A stretch of DNA of 36,589 nucleotides from Lactobacillaceae bacterium UBA5807 (lineage in GTDB: Bacteria > Bacillota > Bacilli > Lactobacillales > Lactobacillaceae), in contig DIDF01000099.1 of assembly GCA_002418005.1 (NCBI GenBank), positions 58,373-94,961 on the forward strand, read 5' to 3'. Both the position numbers and the translations under genes were made by a program. The notes under the pieces are model-generated. The model did not search any database. It had not been told where the DNA came from and was given only the letters and a program-made list of their open reading frames with translations. Of this stretch, positions 7,631 to 15,451 are shown piece by piece (within the stretch, counting starts at the first letter, position 1; every line of letters starts with the position of its first letter).

Positions 7631-8368
7631 ATGATATATCAGCAGTTTGCGGAATTTTATGACGAACTTTTTGATGCTCGATTGTATGACCGATGGTTAA
7701 GTTATACTGAAAAAAGGGTAGCAAAGAGTGGGTCTTTATTGGATTTAGCATGCGGTACTGGACGATTGGCAATCAAGCTCAGCAAGGCTGGTTATCTAGT
7801 TGATGGAGCAGATTTGTCTGAGAATATGCTTTCAATTGCCCAACAAAATTCCTCTAAGGCTGGGGTAAAGATTAATTTTATTCAAACTGATATGAGAAAA
7901 ATGGCTGGCATTCCTAAGTATTCAACTATTACATGTTTTGATGATTCTCTCTGTTATTTAATTAAAAAAAGAGACTTATTTTCAACATTTAAAACTGTTT
8001 ATCATCATTTGGATCAATCAGGCATCTTTTTGTTTGACGTGATTACTCCATATCAGACTGATATTGTTTATCCAGGATATATGTACAATTTTCGAAATGA
8101 AAAATCTGCATTTATGTGGAGTAGTTATCAAGGAAATTTTGGTCGTCATTGTATTGAACATGATTTAAGCTTCTTTGATTATAATTCAAAAAAGAATGCT
8201 TATGATGTTCATAATGAACTTCATCAAGAACGAACCTACAAAATAAAAAAATATATCAAAATGCTTAAAGAAATCGGGTTCGCCAATATCAAGGTTACTT
8301 CTGATTTTGGTGAAAAATCACCGAAGAATTCAGATAAACGATGGTTTTTTGAATGTCATAAGGGGTAA
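7631..8368 (+). CDS. SAM-dependent class I methyltransferase (YqeM-like)
   Basis: A 245-residue Rossmann-fold methyltransferase. SAM-binding motif I is LLDLACGTGRLA (about 37-48), followed by motif II ending in GADLSENML. It matches the conserved but poorly characterised methyltransferase after rsfS in Bacillus (YqeM). The substrate is unknown. The ATG at 7631 lies two bases after the rsfS stop and has only a weak ribosome binding site, which suggests translational coupling; a TTG at 7619 is the alternative. The C-terminal half shows no extra domain. Confidence 0.85.
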   Translation: MIYQQFAEFYDELFDARLYDRWLSYTEKRVAKSGSLLDLACGTGRLAIKLSKAGYLVDGADLSENMLSIAQQNSSKAGVKINFIQTDMRKMAGIPKYSTITCFDDSLCYLIKKRDLFSTFKTVYHHLDQSGIFLFDVITPYQTDIVYPGYMYNFRNEKSAFMWSSYQGNFGRHCIEHDLSFFDYNSKKNAYDVHNELHQERTYKIKKYIKMLKEIGFANIKVTSDFGEKSPKNSDKRWFFECHKG

Positions 8369-8373
8369 AGCCA

Positions 8374-9522
8374 ATGTTAAGGGCTCTTGGAATCATAAGT
8401 GAATACGATCCCTTTCATAATGGCCACGCGTACCTTTTAAAGTCTGCATTAAGGCAGACGGGTGCAGATGTTTCCGTTGCCGTCATGAGCGGAAACTGGG
8501 TGCAAAGAGGAGAGCCTGCGCTTTTTGATAAATGGTCAAGAAGCGAAGCAGCAATTAAAGGTGGGATTAACCTAGTAGTTGAACTGCCTTTTTTTAGTGC
8601 TGTTCAACCTTCTCATTTATTTTCTCAAGGAGCAGTAAGGCTAGTGGCTGGATTGAAGTGTCATTGGCTGTGTTTTGGAGCCGAGAATCCTCAATTTGAT
8701 TATCAAAAACTAATTGCAAATCAACCTAATAAAAGTTCTGAATTTAAAAGATTTGATCAACCTTATGCTTCAATATTTCAAGATTATTTGAAACGAAGGA
8801 CAGGAATTAGTCTAAATCAACCAAATGATATTTTGGCTTTTGGTTATGCCAATGCGAATAACAATATCGGCTCTCCCTTGGAATTAGTCCCAATCAAAAG
8901 AGTGGGGCAGGATCATAACGATTCTAGCCTGGATTTGAATTCAAACATCGCCAGTGGTGGTACAATTCGTTCAGCAATTATCAAAAAAGATTTATTAGAC
9001 GTCAAAAAGTTAGTCCCCCAGACTTCGGTTAAAATGATTGAAGAGGCAGATCAATTTACTTGGCATTATTTTTGGCCGCTACTGCGATATGAACTAATTG
9101 AAACTCCAATTAGTGAACTGCATCGAATTTATCAGATGACTGAAGGTATTGAATATCGTTTGAAAAAAGCCGCTGAAAACGCGGCGACTTTTTCAGACTT
9201 TCTTCATTTGGTAAAAACAAAGCGGTATACTTTTACAAGAATTCAACGACTTTGCTGTTATGTACTTGTCCATGCGTATGAAGATGACATGCAAGTTCTT
9301 CCATCTTATGTTCGAGTTTTAGCCTTTGACAATTTAGGACAGATGTATTTAAATCAAGTCAAAGGGAGTTTAGATTTTCCCTTGGTTACTAAAGTTACTG
9401 ATGAAATTGCTAAAAAAGAACTTAAGCTCGATGTGAAAGCTGGAATGTTATTTCAAATGGTAAATAATCAGTCACAAGATTTTTATAAACACCCATTGAT
9501 CCTATCAAGGAAAACACCTTGA
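8374..9522 (+). CDS. tmcAL: tRNA(Met) cytidine acetate ligase TmcAL
   Basis: TmcAL makes N4-acetylcytidine at the wobble base of elongator tRNA-Met, using acetate and ATP. The N-terminus ALGIISEYDPFHNGH holds the HxGH nucleotidyltransferase motif, and SGNWVQRGEPALFDKW follows as in the family (former YlbM). 382 residues, close to the family length. AAGGGG (8360-8365) precedes the ATG. It is the last gene of the yqeG-type run. Its stop codon overlaps the -35 of the next promoter. Confidence 0.93.
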   Translation: MLRALGIISEYDPFHNGHAYLLKSALRQTGADVSVAVMSGNWVQRGEPALFDKWSRSEAAIKGGINLVVELPFFSAVQPSHLFSQGAVRLVAGLKCHWLCFGAENPQFDYQKLIANQPNKSSEFKRFDQPYASIFQDYLKRRTGISLNQPNDILAFGYANANNNIGSPLELVPIKRVGQDHNDSSLDLNSNIASGGTIRSAIIKKDLLDVKKLVPQTSVKMIEEADQFTWHYFWPLLRYELIETPISELHRIYQMTEGIEYRLKKAAENAATFSDFLHLVKTKRYTFTRIQRLCCYVLVHAYEDDMQVLPSYVRVLAFDNLGQMYLNQVKGSLDFPLVTKVTDEIAKKELKLDVKAGMLFQMVNNQSQDFYKHPLILSRKTP

Positions 9523-9547
9523 CAAGCATTTTTGTTGCCAGTATAAT
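9519..9547 (+). promoter_or_regulatory. Promoter of the DUF177-rpmF unit
   Basis: Consensus TTGACA (9519-9524) and TATAAT (9542-9547) are separated by 17 bases. The -35 overlaps the tmcAL stop codon (9520-9522). Confidence 0.9.
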
Positions 9548-9574
9548 GATTATTGTTGCATTGGAGGAGTTATC

Positions 9575-10132
9575 TTGAATTTGTATTTTGCGGAACTTCA
9601 GAAATTTTCTGAAAATGACCCCTTTAAATTTAATGAGGTAATTGACATTAAAGATGATTTACTTGATCGATATTCTGATCAGGTAATAGATGCGACCACT
9701 TTTAGGGCCTCTGGTATTATTTTTGCCAATAGGGGCGATGTTATAGTTGATACGAAGATTGAGGGAAAGTTAGTTGTTCCGTCATCTAGATCACTAACAC
9801 CTGTTGATTTACCACTAGATTTTTCGGTAGAGGAATATTATGTTCCTTCAAAAGCTGCCGAGTCTAGGTATGCAAAGGATGATGTAGTTTTTGTCATGAA
9901 GCCTGATGATCAGGTTGATCTGAGATCTACTGTGATTGACAATGCTATTTTGGAAATTCCAATGCATATTTTGTCTCCTGAAGAAATCAATGGAAAGAAG
10001 ATGCCTAAGGGCACTGAATGGGAAGTACTTTCTGTTGAAGACTATAACAATCAGAAGGCAGAATTAAAAACTGTAGATCCACGTCTAGCAAAGTTAAAGG
10101 AACTATTAAAAGATAAAGATGAAAAGAATTAA
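9575..10132 (+). CDS. ylbN: DUF177 (YceD/YlbN) protein linked to 23S rRNA accumulation
   Basis: A 185-residue DUF177 protein. Visible family traits are the N-terminal region ending in DVIVDTKIEGKL and the acidic middle with the pattern PVDLPLDFSVEE. It is cotranscribed with rpmF, the almost universal arrangement; homologues are needed for normal 23S rRNA levels. The start is TTG at 9575, supported by GGAGGAG seven to eight bases upstream; no ATG fits. The consensus promoter lies about 30 bases before the start. No cysteine zinc site is visible. Confidence 0.88.
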   Translation: MNLYFAELQKFSENDPFKFNEVIDIKDDLLDRYSDQVIDATTFRASGIIFANRGDVIVDTKIEGKLVVPSSRSLTPVDLPLDFSVEEYYVPSKAAESRYAKDDVVFVMKPDDQVDLRSTVIDNAILEIPMHILSPEEINGKKMPKGTEWEVLSVEDYNNQKAELKTVDPRLAKLKELLKDKDEKN

Positions 10133-10210
10133 TCATCTGTGATTTTCATTTTATGAAGCTGGACATTAAAATTTCACTAGTGGATATTTTAAAGCAAGGA
10201 GGAATTAATT

Positions 10211-10384
10211 ATGGCAACACCTGCACGGAGAACTTCAAAAGCCCGTAAGCGTATGCGCCGAGGACATATTAAGTTACAAACACCTAACTTGAGTCTTGAC
10301 CCTAAGACTGGTGAATATCGTTTACCACACCATGTTTCACCATCGGGTTATTACAAGGGTCGTAAGGTAATCGACAACAAGTAA
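10211..10384 (+). CDS. rpmF: 50S ribosomal protein L32
   Basis: A 57-residue basic protein beginning MATPARRTSKARKRMRRGH and ending VSPSGYYKGRKVIDNK, characteristic of L32. It has no zinc-binding cysteines, so it is the cysteine-free form. AAGGAGG precedes the ATG at 10211. It lies 78 bases after the DUF177 gene and shares its promoter. Confidence 0.96.
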   Translation: MATPARRTSKARKRMRRGHIKLQTPNLSLDPKTGEYRLPHHVSPSGYYKGRKVIDNK

Positions 10385-10399
10385 TAAACTTTTAAAAAG

Positions 10400-10432
10400 A
10401 TCTTAGAACACCATGGATTCTAAGATTTTTTT
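10400..10432 (+). terminator. Terminator after rpmF
   Basis: ATCTTAGAA (10400-10408) pairs perfectly with TTCTAAGAT (10418-10426), followed by a T-run. Confidence 0.85.
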
Positions 10433-10441
10433 ATATATAAA

Positions 10442-10471
10442 AATGGGCAGTGCAATTTTGCACTGCCCATT
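10442..10471. terminator. Strong bidirectional hairpin between rpmF and adh
   Basis: AATGGGCAGTGCA (10442-10454) pairs perfectly with TGCACTGCCCATT (10459-10471) around a four-base loop. On the minus strand a T-run follows, so it terminates the alcohol dehydrogenase gene. On the plus strand it backs up the rpmF terminator. Confidence 0.88.
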
Positions 10472-10478
10472 ATTTTTA

Positions 10479-11507
10479 TTACTTGGTAAAGTCGACTACC
10501 ATTCGGCCAACTATACTATTTGATTTCATTTCATCAATAATGTCATTCACTTCTGAAAGTTTTCGAGTATGAACGATTGGTTTAACTTTTCCTTCAGCAC
10601 CAAATTGGAAAGTCTCTGCCAGATCTTGGCGGGTTCCAACAAGTGATCCAGCTACTTGAATACCATCAAGAACCGTTTTGGCAATATTTAATTGCATATC
10701 TCCTTGTGGAAGGGCAACGGCAACTAATTTTCCGTCTGGTCTCAAGGCATTGACAGATGTCGTGAATGCATCAGCTGTGACAGCGGTAATTTGAGCATTA
10801 TGAACGCCACCAACTCTTTGCTGAATTTGTTCAGCAACATCTGGATCATGACGATTAATGAGAATTTCAGCGCCATCATCTTTTGCCGCTTGAAGCTTTT
10901 GCTCGTTTCCATCTACAGCAATTACATGGGCACCAAATACGTTATGAGCATATTGAACAGCCAAGTTTCCTAAACCACCACAACCAACTACTTCGACCCA
11001 TTGGCCAGGACGCGTTTCACCAACTTTTAATGCCTTATACATTGTGACGCCGGCACAGGTAAGCGAAGTTGCTTCAATTGGATTCAAACCATTAGGAACT
11101 TTAACTGCATAATTTGCATCAACGATACATTCCTCAGCCATAGCACCATCGACTGTGAAACCAGAGTTCTTAACATTTCTGCAAAGGGTTTCTCTTCCAG
11201 TAATGCAATATTCACAGTGGCCGCAGCCCTTGTAGAACCAGGCAATGGAAACTCGATCACCAATTTTTAAGTTGTCAACATCATCAGCAACTTGTATTAC
11301 TCGACCAACGCCTTCATGGCCAATAATTCTTCCTGGCTTTTTTCCGAAGTCACCTGCAGCCACGTGTAAATCAGTGTGGCAAAGACCACAATATTCCATT
11401 TTAACTAAGGCTTCACCGTGGGTAATTGGACGAAGCTCAACATCTTTAATATCAACATAACCATCAACAGAATCTCTAATAACAGCAGCTTTCAATTTTT
11501 TTACCAT
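10479..11507 (-). CDS. adhP: Zinc-dependent NAD alcohol dehydrogenase (AdhP type)
   Basis: A medium-chain dehydrogenase of 342 residues that interconverts alcohols and aldehydes with NAD. Catalytic zinc ligands are C43, H64 (GHEGVG) and C151. Structural zinc ligands are C95, C98, C101 and C109. The nucleotide-binding GCGGLG is at about 175-180. The ATG at 11507 has AGAGG directly against it, which is poor spacing. A TTG at 11495 (giving MKAAVIRDSV, the common family N-terminus) is a credible alternative. A promoter and a possible Rex site lie upstream, which would fit a fermentative NADH-recycling role. It stands alone between two convergent or divergent neighbours. Confidence 0.94.
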   Translation of the reverse strand: MVKKLKAAVIRDSVDGYVDIKDVELRPITHGEALVKMEYCGLCHTDLHVAAGDFGKKPGRIIGHEGVGRVIQVADDVDNLKIGDRVSIAWFYKGCGHCEYCITGRETLCRNVKNSGFTVDGAMAEECIVDANYAVKVPNGLNPIEATSLTCAGVTMYKALKVGETRPGQWVEVVGCGGLGNLAVQYAHNVFGAHVIAVDGNEQKLQAAKDDGAEILINRHDPDVAEQIQQRVGGVHNAQITAVTADAFTTSVNALRPDGKLVAVALPQGDMQLNIAKTVLDGIQVAGSLVGTRQDLAETFQFGAEGKVKPIVHTRKLSEVNDIIDEMKSNSIVGRMVVDFTK

Positions 11508-11541
11508 CCTCTGTAAATTATTTTTATGTCAGTACGATGTT

Positions 11542-11569
11542 ATTATACTAAAAGTAAAATAATTTACAA
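11542..11569 (-). promoter_or_regulatory. Promoter of the alcohol dehydrogenase gene
   Basis: On the minus strand, -35 TTGTAA (plus 11564-11569) and -10 TATAAT (plus 11542-11547) are 16 bases apart. It lies about 35 bases before the start codon. Confidence 0.7.
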
Positions 11570-11585
11570 GTGAAAAATTGCACAA
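11568..11585. promoter_or_regulatory. Possible Rex (NADH-sensing repressor) operator
   Basis: On the minus strand the 18 bases TTGTGCAATTTTTCACTT match the Rex pattern TTGTGAAN4TTCACAA at most positions, with three mismatches. The site overlaps the -35 of the adh promoter, a fitting place for repression. Rex controlling alcohol dehydrogenase genes is well established in Firmicutes; this instance is inferred. Confidence 0.45.
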
Positions 11586-11646
11586 TTGTGAAAATAATGT
11601 AGTTAATTAACTGTTGAAATAATTCTAAGAAAATTTGAGGTTTATA

Positions 11647-11655
11647 TGGTAAAAT
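11647..11655 (+). promoter_or_regulatory. Possible extended -10 promoter of the ArlRS-like operon
   Basis: TGGTAAAAT (11647-11655) forms an extended -10 about 65 bases before the response regulator start. No good -35 stands at the expected distance, so this is tentative. Confidence 0.35.
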
Positions 11656-11718
11656 GAGAAAGATGTTAATAATTATACTATCAATACTATAAGAGAACTT
11701 TAGGAGAGCGGATAGAAC

Positions 11719-12405
11719 ATGAGTCGAATTTTGATTATCGAGGACGAAAAGAATTTAGCCCGATTCGTTGAACTCGAATTAAAACATGAAGGTTATGAAA
11801 CCCAAGTTGAATTAAATGGTCGAACAGGATTACAGGCAGCTTTAGATGAAGATTTTGATGTGATTCTTTTGGATTTAATGTTGCCTGAGCTAAATGGAAT
11901 GGAAGTTGCTCGTCGTCTTCGAGAAAAAAAGAATACCCCAATTATCATGATGACTGCCAGAGATTCAGTAATTGACAGAGTATCAGGATTTGATCATGGG
12001 GCTGATGATTATATTGTTAAACCATTTGCCATTGAAGAATTATTAGCTAGAGTTCGAGCACTTTTGAGACGGATAAAGATTGAAAGTGATCAGCAAAAAG
12101 GTAACAAGCAAACCGTTACTTTCAAGGATTTGACGATTGAAAAAGAAAGTCGCATTGTTCGTCGTGGCGACGAAGTGATCAATCTAACAAAGCGAGAATA
12201 TGAGCTTTTACTTATTTTAATGGAGAATGTGGATGTTGTTTTAGCCCGTGATGTTTTATTAGCCAAAGTTTGGGGATATGATTCAGAGGTTGAAACTAAT
12301 GTTGTTGATGTTTACATCCGATATTTAAGAAATAAAATTGATCGACCTGGAGAAAATAGTTACATTCAAACGGTTCGTGGGACTGGGTACGTGATGAGAT
12401 CATGA
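11719..12405 (+). CDS. arlR: OmpR-family response regulator, ArlR-like
   Basis: A 228-residue response regulator. The receiver domain has the acidic pair E8-D9, phospho-acceptor D52 (VILLDLMLP), T79 and K101. A winged-helix DNA-binding domain follows (about 128-228), with the usual LTKREYELLLIL, WGYD and RTVRGTGYVMR stretches. The ending and the partner kinase resemble ArlRS of Staphylococcus and related systems in lactobacilli. The target genes cannot be read from this window. GGAGAG precedes the ATG. Its stop overlaps the kinase start (ATGA). Confidence 0.9.
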   Translation: MSRILIIEDEKNLARFVELELKHEGYETQVELNGRTGLQAALDEDFDVILLDLMLPELNGMEVARRLREKKNTPIIMMTARDSVIDRVSGFDHGADDYIVKPFAIEELLARVRALLRRIKIESDQQKGNKQTVTFKDLTIEKESRIVRRGDEVINLTKREYELLLILMENVDVVLARDVLLAKVWGYDSEVETNVVDVYIRYLRNKIDRPGENSYIQTVRGTGYVMRS

Positions 12406-13991
12406 ACAATGGCCAGCAAAAGAAACAACGCCGAATTTCTTTAAAATGGAAATGGGCGTTGTTTACTTCTTTGGGTGTTTTAGTGATTATTTTGGCTTTT
12501 TCCACATTGTTATTTAATCGGTTTACCAATGTTCTTCAGCAGCAAGAAAGAACTTATGTAACTGAAACCTTAAACGCTGTTAATAATCGTTTATCTCCAA
12601 ATCAAAACGAACTTTCTAAAGGTATAGTGAGTCAAACACTAACTTCTGTTTCTTCCAGTGCGAAGACTGCAGGGAAAAGTGATCAAAAAAATTCAAATAA
12701 TATTTTTGCTGATTCTTTAGACGTTAATATGTCTAAAGATAATCTTGCCCTTTGTATTTATACTCCTTCTGGCAAACAGTTGTTCAAATCGCAAAATACA
12801 GCGACACCTTTTGTACCATCAAAGAAACAAAATATTGTTTTATCTAATTCTAATGGACATGAAGTAATGATTGGGTATCAACCAATTTTTTCTAAGTCAA
12901 ATGGCAAATTAATCGGGTATGCTCAAGTTACTAATAAATTAACTAGTTACCAAGCCACGGTTCATAAACTTTTGGTAATTCTTTTTGTTTTGGTTCTTTT
13001 GTTAGTCGTGATTGCATTTATCTTGGCCTATATTCTTGCTGCTTGGCTGTTGCGCCCAATTGATAAGATTCAACAGACTATGACAACAATTAGTAATAAA
13101 CCCGACTCTGATGCTCGTGTACCGGATTTAGGGACAAATGATGAGCTTTCCGAGCTTGGTGATATGTTTAATGCTATGCTTGATCGGACTCAAGGGTTTA
13201 TGGATCAACAACAGCAATTTGTTGGTGATGTTTCTCATGAATTAAGGACTCCAGTCGCGGTGATCCAAGGACATATGGAAATGCTTTTAAGATGGGGAAA
13301 AGATGATCCAGAAGTTTTAAATGAATCCCTGAAAGCGTCTCTTCAAGAAACAAAACGAATGAAGAGTCTGGTTTCCGAGATGCTGGATCTTTCCAGAGCA
13401 GAGCAAATTCATATTCATTATAATAATGAATATACCAAAGTTAATGATGTTGCTGATCAAGTTTATAATGACTTTAAAATGATTCATCCCGACTTTACTT
13501 TCATTTATGATGACGATACGGATAAAGACATTTATGTCCAAATTTATCGCAACCATTTGGAACAACTCTTGGTTATATTAATGGATAATGCCATTAAGTA
13601 TTCGACAAAACGAAAAGAAGTTCATCTTTCAATGTCCACCATGGTTAATACAGTTAGCTTGGCGGTTCAGGATTTTGGGGAAGGGATTTCTCAAGAAGAC
13701 AAGAATAAGATATTTAACCGTTTTTATCGAGTTGATAAAGCCAGGAGCCGTGATAAGGGTGGCAACGGCTTAGGTCTTTCAATAGCTCACCGGTTGGTTG
13801 AAGTTTATCACGGAAGTATTACAGTTGAGAGTTCTCTGGGACATGGGTCGATCTTTCAAATTAATTTACCCATTATTCAAGACCTGGATCAGTTTAAAAA
13901 GGATCATCATATTAATGAACAAGAAGATTCAGATGAGCCCGAGCCAGAAGGCTTACCGGAAGATAACCCTAAACCAAAAGGGATCAAATAA
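12402..13991 (+). CDS. arlS: Membrane sensor histidine kinase, ArlS-like
   Basis: A 529-residue kinase. It has two membrane segments (about 17-38 and 188-217), an extracellular domain of about 150 residues between them, a HAMP linker (about 218-271), the phospho-acceptor H279 in FVGDVSHELRTP, and a HATPase domain with N box DNAIKY (395-400), G1 DFGEGIS (424-430) and G2 GGNGLGLS (453-460). The tail after about 505 is acidic and proline-rich (DEPEPEGLPEDNPKPKG) and of unknown role. The start overlaps the regulator stop, so the two are translationally coupled. The signal sensed is unknown. Confidence 0.9.
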   Translation: MNNGQQKKQRRISLKWKWALFTSLGVLVIILAFSTLLFNRFTNVLQQQERTYVTETLNAVNNRLSPNQNELSKGIVSQTLTSVSSSAKTAGKSDQKNSNNIFADSLDVNMSKDNLALCIYTPSGKQLFKSQNTATPFVPSKKQNIVLSNSNGHEVMIGYQPIFSKSNGKLIGYAQVTNKLTSYQATVHKLLVILFVLVLLLVVIAFILAYILAAWLLRPIDKIQQTMTTISNKPDSDARVPDLGTNDELSELGDMFNAMLDRTQGFMDQQQQFVGDVSHELRTPVAVIQGHMEMLLRWGKDDPEVLNESLKASLQETKRMKSLVSEMLDLSRAEQIHIHYNNEYTKVNDVADQVYNDFKMIHPDFTFIYDDDTDKDIYVQIYRNHLEQLLVILMDNAIKYSTKRKEVHLSMSTMVNTVSLAVQDFGEGISQEDKNKIFNRFYRVDKARSRDKGGNGLGLSIAHRLVEVYHGSITVESSLGHGSIFQINLPIIQDLDQFKKDHHINEQEDSDEPEPEGLPEDNPKPKGIK

Positions 13992-14001
13992 AGTGTTTTA
14001 A

Positions 14002-14040
14002 AAAGACTCTTAAGTTGATGCTTTCAACTTAAGAGTCTTT
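14002..14040. terminator. Bidirectional terminator between arlS and yidC
   Basis: AAAGACTCTTAAGTTGA (14002-14018) pairs perfectly with TCAACTTAAGAGTCTTT (14024-14040), with T-runs on both strands. It serves both convergent genes. Confidence 0.93.
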
Positions 14041-14041
14041 T

Positions 14042-15064
14042 TTATTTTCTGTTGCGATGATGTTGTTTACCAGCATTTCGTGGTTGGTTATTTTTTAAAT
14101 TATTTTTCGGGGCAACTGGTTTGGTATTTGGATTTTCTTTTGGTTTTAAATCCTCTACTTGAACTTTTTTATGTTGCTTTCCGGCGTTTCGCTGACGATT
14201 TCTTTTGGAAATCTTACTTTGATTATCTGAATTAGTAGTTTTTTTAGGCATTAAATCATCTACAGTTACTGGTTTAACATTTGCTGATTCAGCGGCAATT
14301 CTTTTTCGGATTTTTGGCCGATAAAGGTTAATAATTAAAGTCTGAACACATGCAAATAATCCACCAATAAAGAAGTAGATTCCTAGTCCCGCAGGAGTGG
14401 TTAAAGTAAAGAACAGAATCATTATTGGACTTAAAAGCATCATCATGCCCATTTGTCGTTTCTGTTCTTTAGGAACCCCAAGAATACTTAGATAACCTTG
14501 AAGTAAGTAAGATAGGAATGAAAGGATTGCTAAGACCAAACTACTTTGGCCAAGCTTAATTCCCATAAAAACTGTCGTGGAAAGTTCTGGAGAATATCTA
14601 ATTGCTGCATAAAGGGCAGTAAAAACTGGGAATTGGATCAAAAGAGGCAAGCAGCCAATTCCACCAGTCATGGAGATATTGTTATCCTTGTATAACCTCA
14701 TCATAGCTTGACCAGCCGCCGCTTGTTCTTCTTGGGTTTTAGCGGATTTTTGTCTCTTTTGAATTTCAGCCATTTGTGGGCGAATCATTGATATTTTTTC
14801 TTGTTGGACGGTTGAGGCTCTCATTTGACGTACCATTAAGGGTAGCAAAATCATTCGAACAACGACAGTTAAAACTACGATTGCCCATCCATATCCACCA
14901 ACAAATTGGGCTAACCATGACATAAAAGATTGGGTTGGCTTTGCCAGGTAATCATAGACGAATCCATAAGGATGACCTGATTTTGTGGTTCGCACACATC
15001 CACTTAACATCAGTGCCAGGGAACTTAGCACAGTGAGTGCGGTTAAATTTTTTAATCGTTTCAT
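14042..15064 (-). CDS. yidC: Membrane protein insertase YidC, lipoprotein form with a long basic tail
   Basis: YidC inserts and folds membrane proteins, alone or with SecYEG. The 340-residue protein starts with a lipoprotein signal whose lipobox ends LSGC (Cys23). It has five hydrophobic segments and the conserved groove arginine R70 (VVVRMILLPL). After about residue 255 a strongly basic tail of 85 residues follows, typical of the Firmicutes YidC2 type that contacts the ribosome. The tail holds an imperfect duplication: V-x-V-[DE]-D-L-x-P-K at 266-274 and 301-309, and RNAGKQH at 292-298 and 329-335. AGAAAGG precedes the ATG. Confidence 0.95.
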   Translation of the reverse strand: MKRLKNLTALTVLSSLALMLSGCVRTTKSGHPYGFVYDYLAKPTQSFMSWLAQFVGGYGWAIVVLTVVVRMILLPLMVRQMRASTVQQEKISMIRPQMAEIQKRQKSAKTQEEQAAAGQAMMRLYKDNNISMTGGIGCLPLLIQFPVFTALYAAIRYSPELSTTVFMGIKLGQSSLVLAILSFLSYLLQGYLSILGVPKEQKRQMGMMMLLSPIMILFFTLTTPAGLGIYFFIGGLFACVQTLIINLYRPKIRKRIAAESANVKPVTVDDLMPKKTTNSDNQSKISKRNRQRNAGKQHKKVQVEDLKPKENPNTKPVAPKNNLKNNQPRNAGKQHHRNRK

Positions 15065-15103
15065 TGAATAAGACCTTTCTTTTTAAATCCATAGACAAAG
15101 GCT

Positions 15104-15132
15104 ATCATACTAGATTTAACCGGTCTTTTCAA
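15104..15132 (-). promoter_or_regulatory. Promoter of yidC
   Basis: On the minus strand TTGAAA (plus 15127-15132) and TATGAT (plus 15104-15109) are 17 bases apart. The promoter begins directly after the acylphosphatase stop codon, so yidC can be expressed on its own. Confidence 0.7.
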
Positions 15133-15133
15133 T

Positions 15134-15421
15134 TCAATATTTAACATTGAATCCCTTTATTTTTTGATTCGGTATATAATTGATAATGGTTTTTGTGACT
15201 TTGCCGTAAGGAGTTGGTGATTCTTTAATTACCTGAATAAACTTATTCAGGTTTTGTGGGCTTCCAGTTGCCTGAATTTCTACTGAACCATCCCAAGCAT
15301 TTTTCACCCAACCGGATATTTCAAACTGCTGAGCTACTTTAATTGTAGAATAACGGAATCCAACTCCTTGAACCCGGCCATAGGCATTAATTTTAACAGA
15401 CTTTTTTTCATCGTATTTCAT
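15134..15421 (-). CDS. acyP: Acylphosphatase
   Basis: A small enzyme (95 residues) that hydrolyses acyl phosphates such as acetyl phosphate. The catalytic arginine lies in GRVQGVGFRYST and the catalytic asparagine in GWVKNAWDGSVEIQATG, both family signatures. The start at 15421 (MKYDEKK) has a weak GGATGA upstream; an in-frame ATG at 15430 has nothing better. It is divergent from the TrmH-family gene, with only 30 bases between, and lies just upstream of yidC. Confidence 0.93.
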   Translation of the reverse strand: MKYDEKKSVKINAYGRVQGVGFRYSTIKVAQQFEISGWVKNAWDGSVEIQATGSPQNLNKFIQVIKESPTPYGKVTKTIINYIPNQKIKGFNVKY

Positions 15422-15451
15422 TTTAATCATCCAATCTAAAGAGGGGCACTA

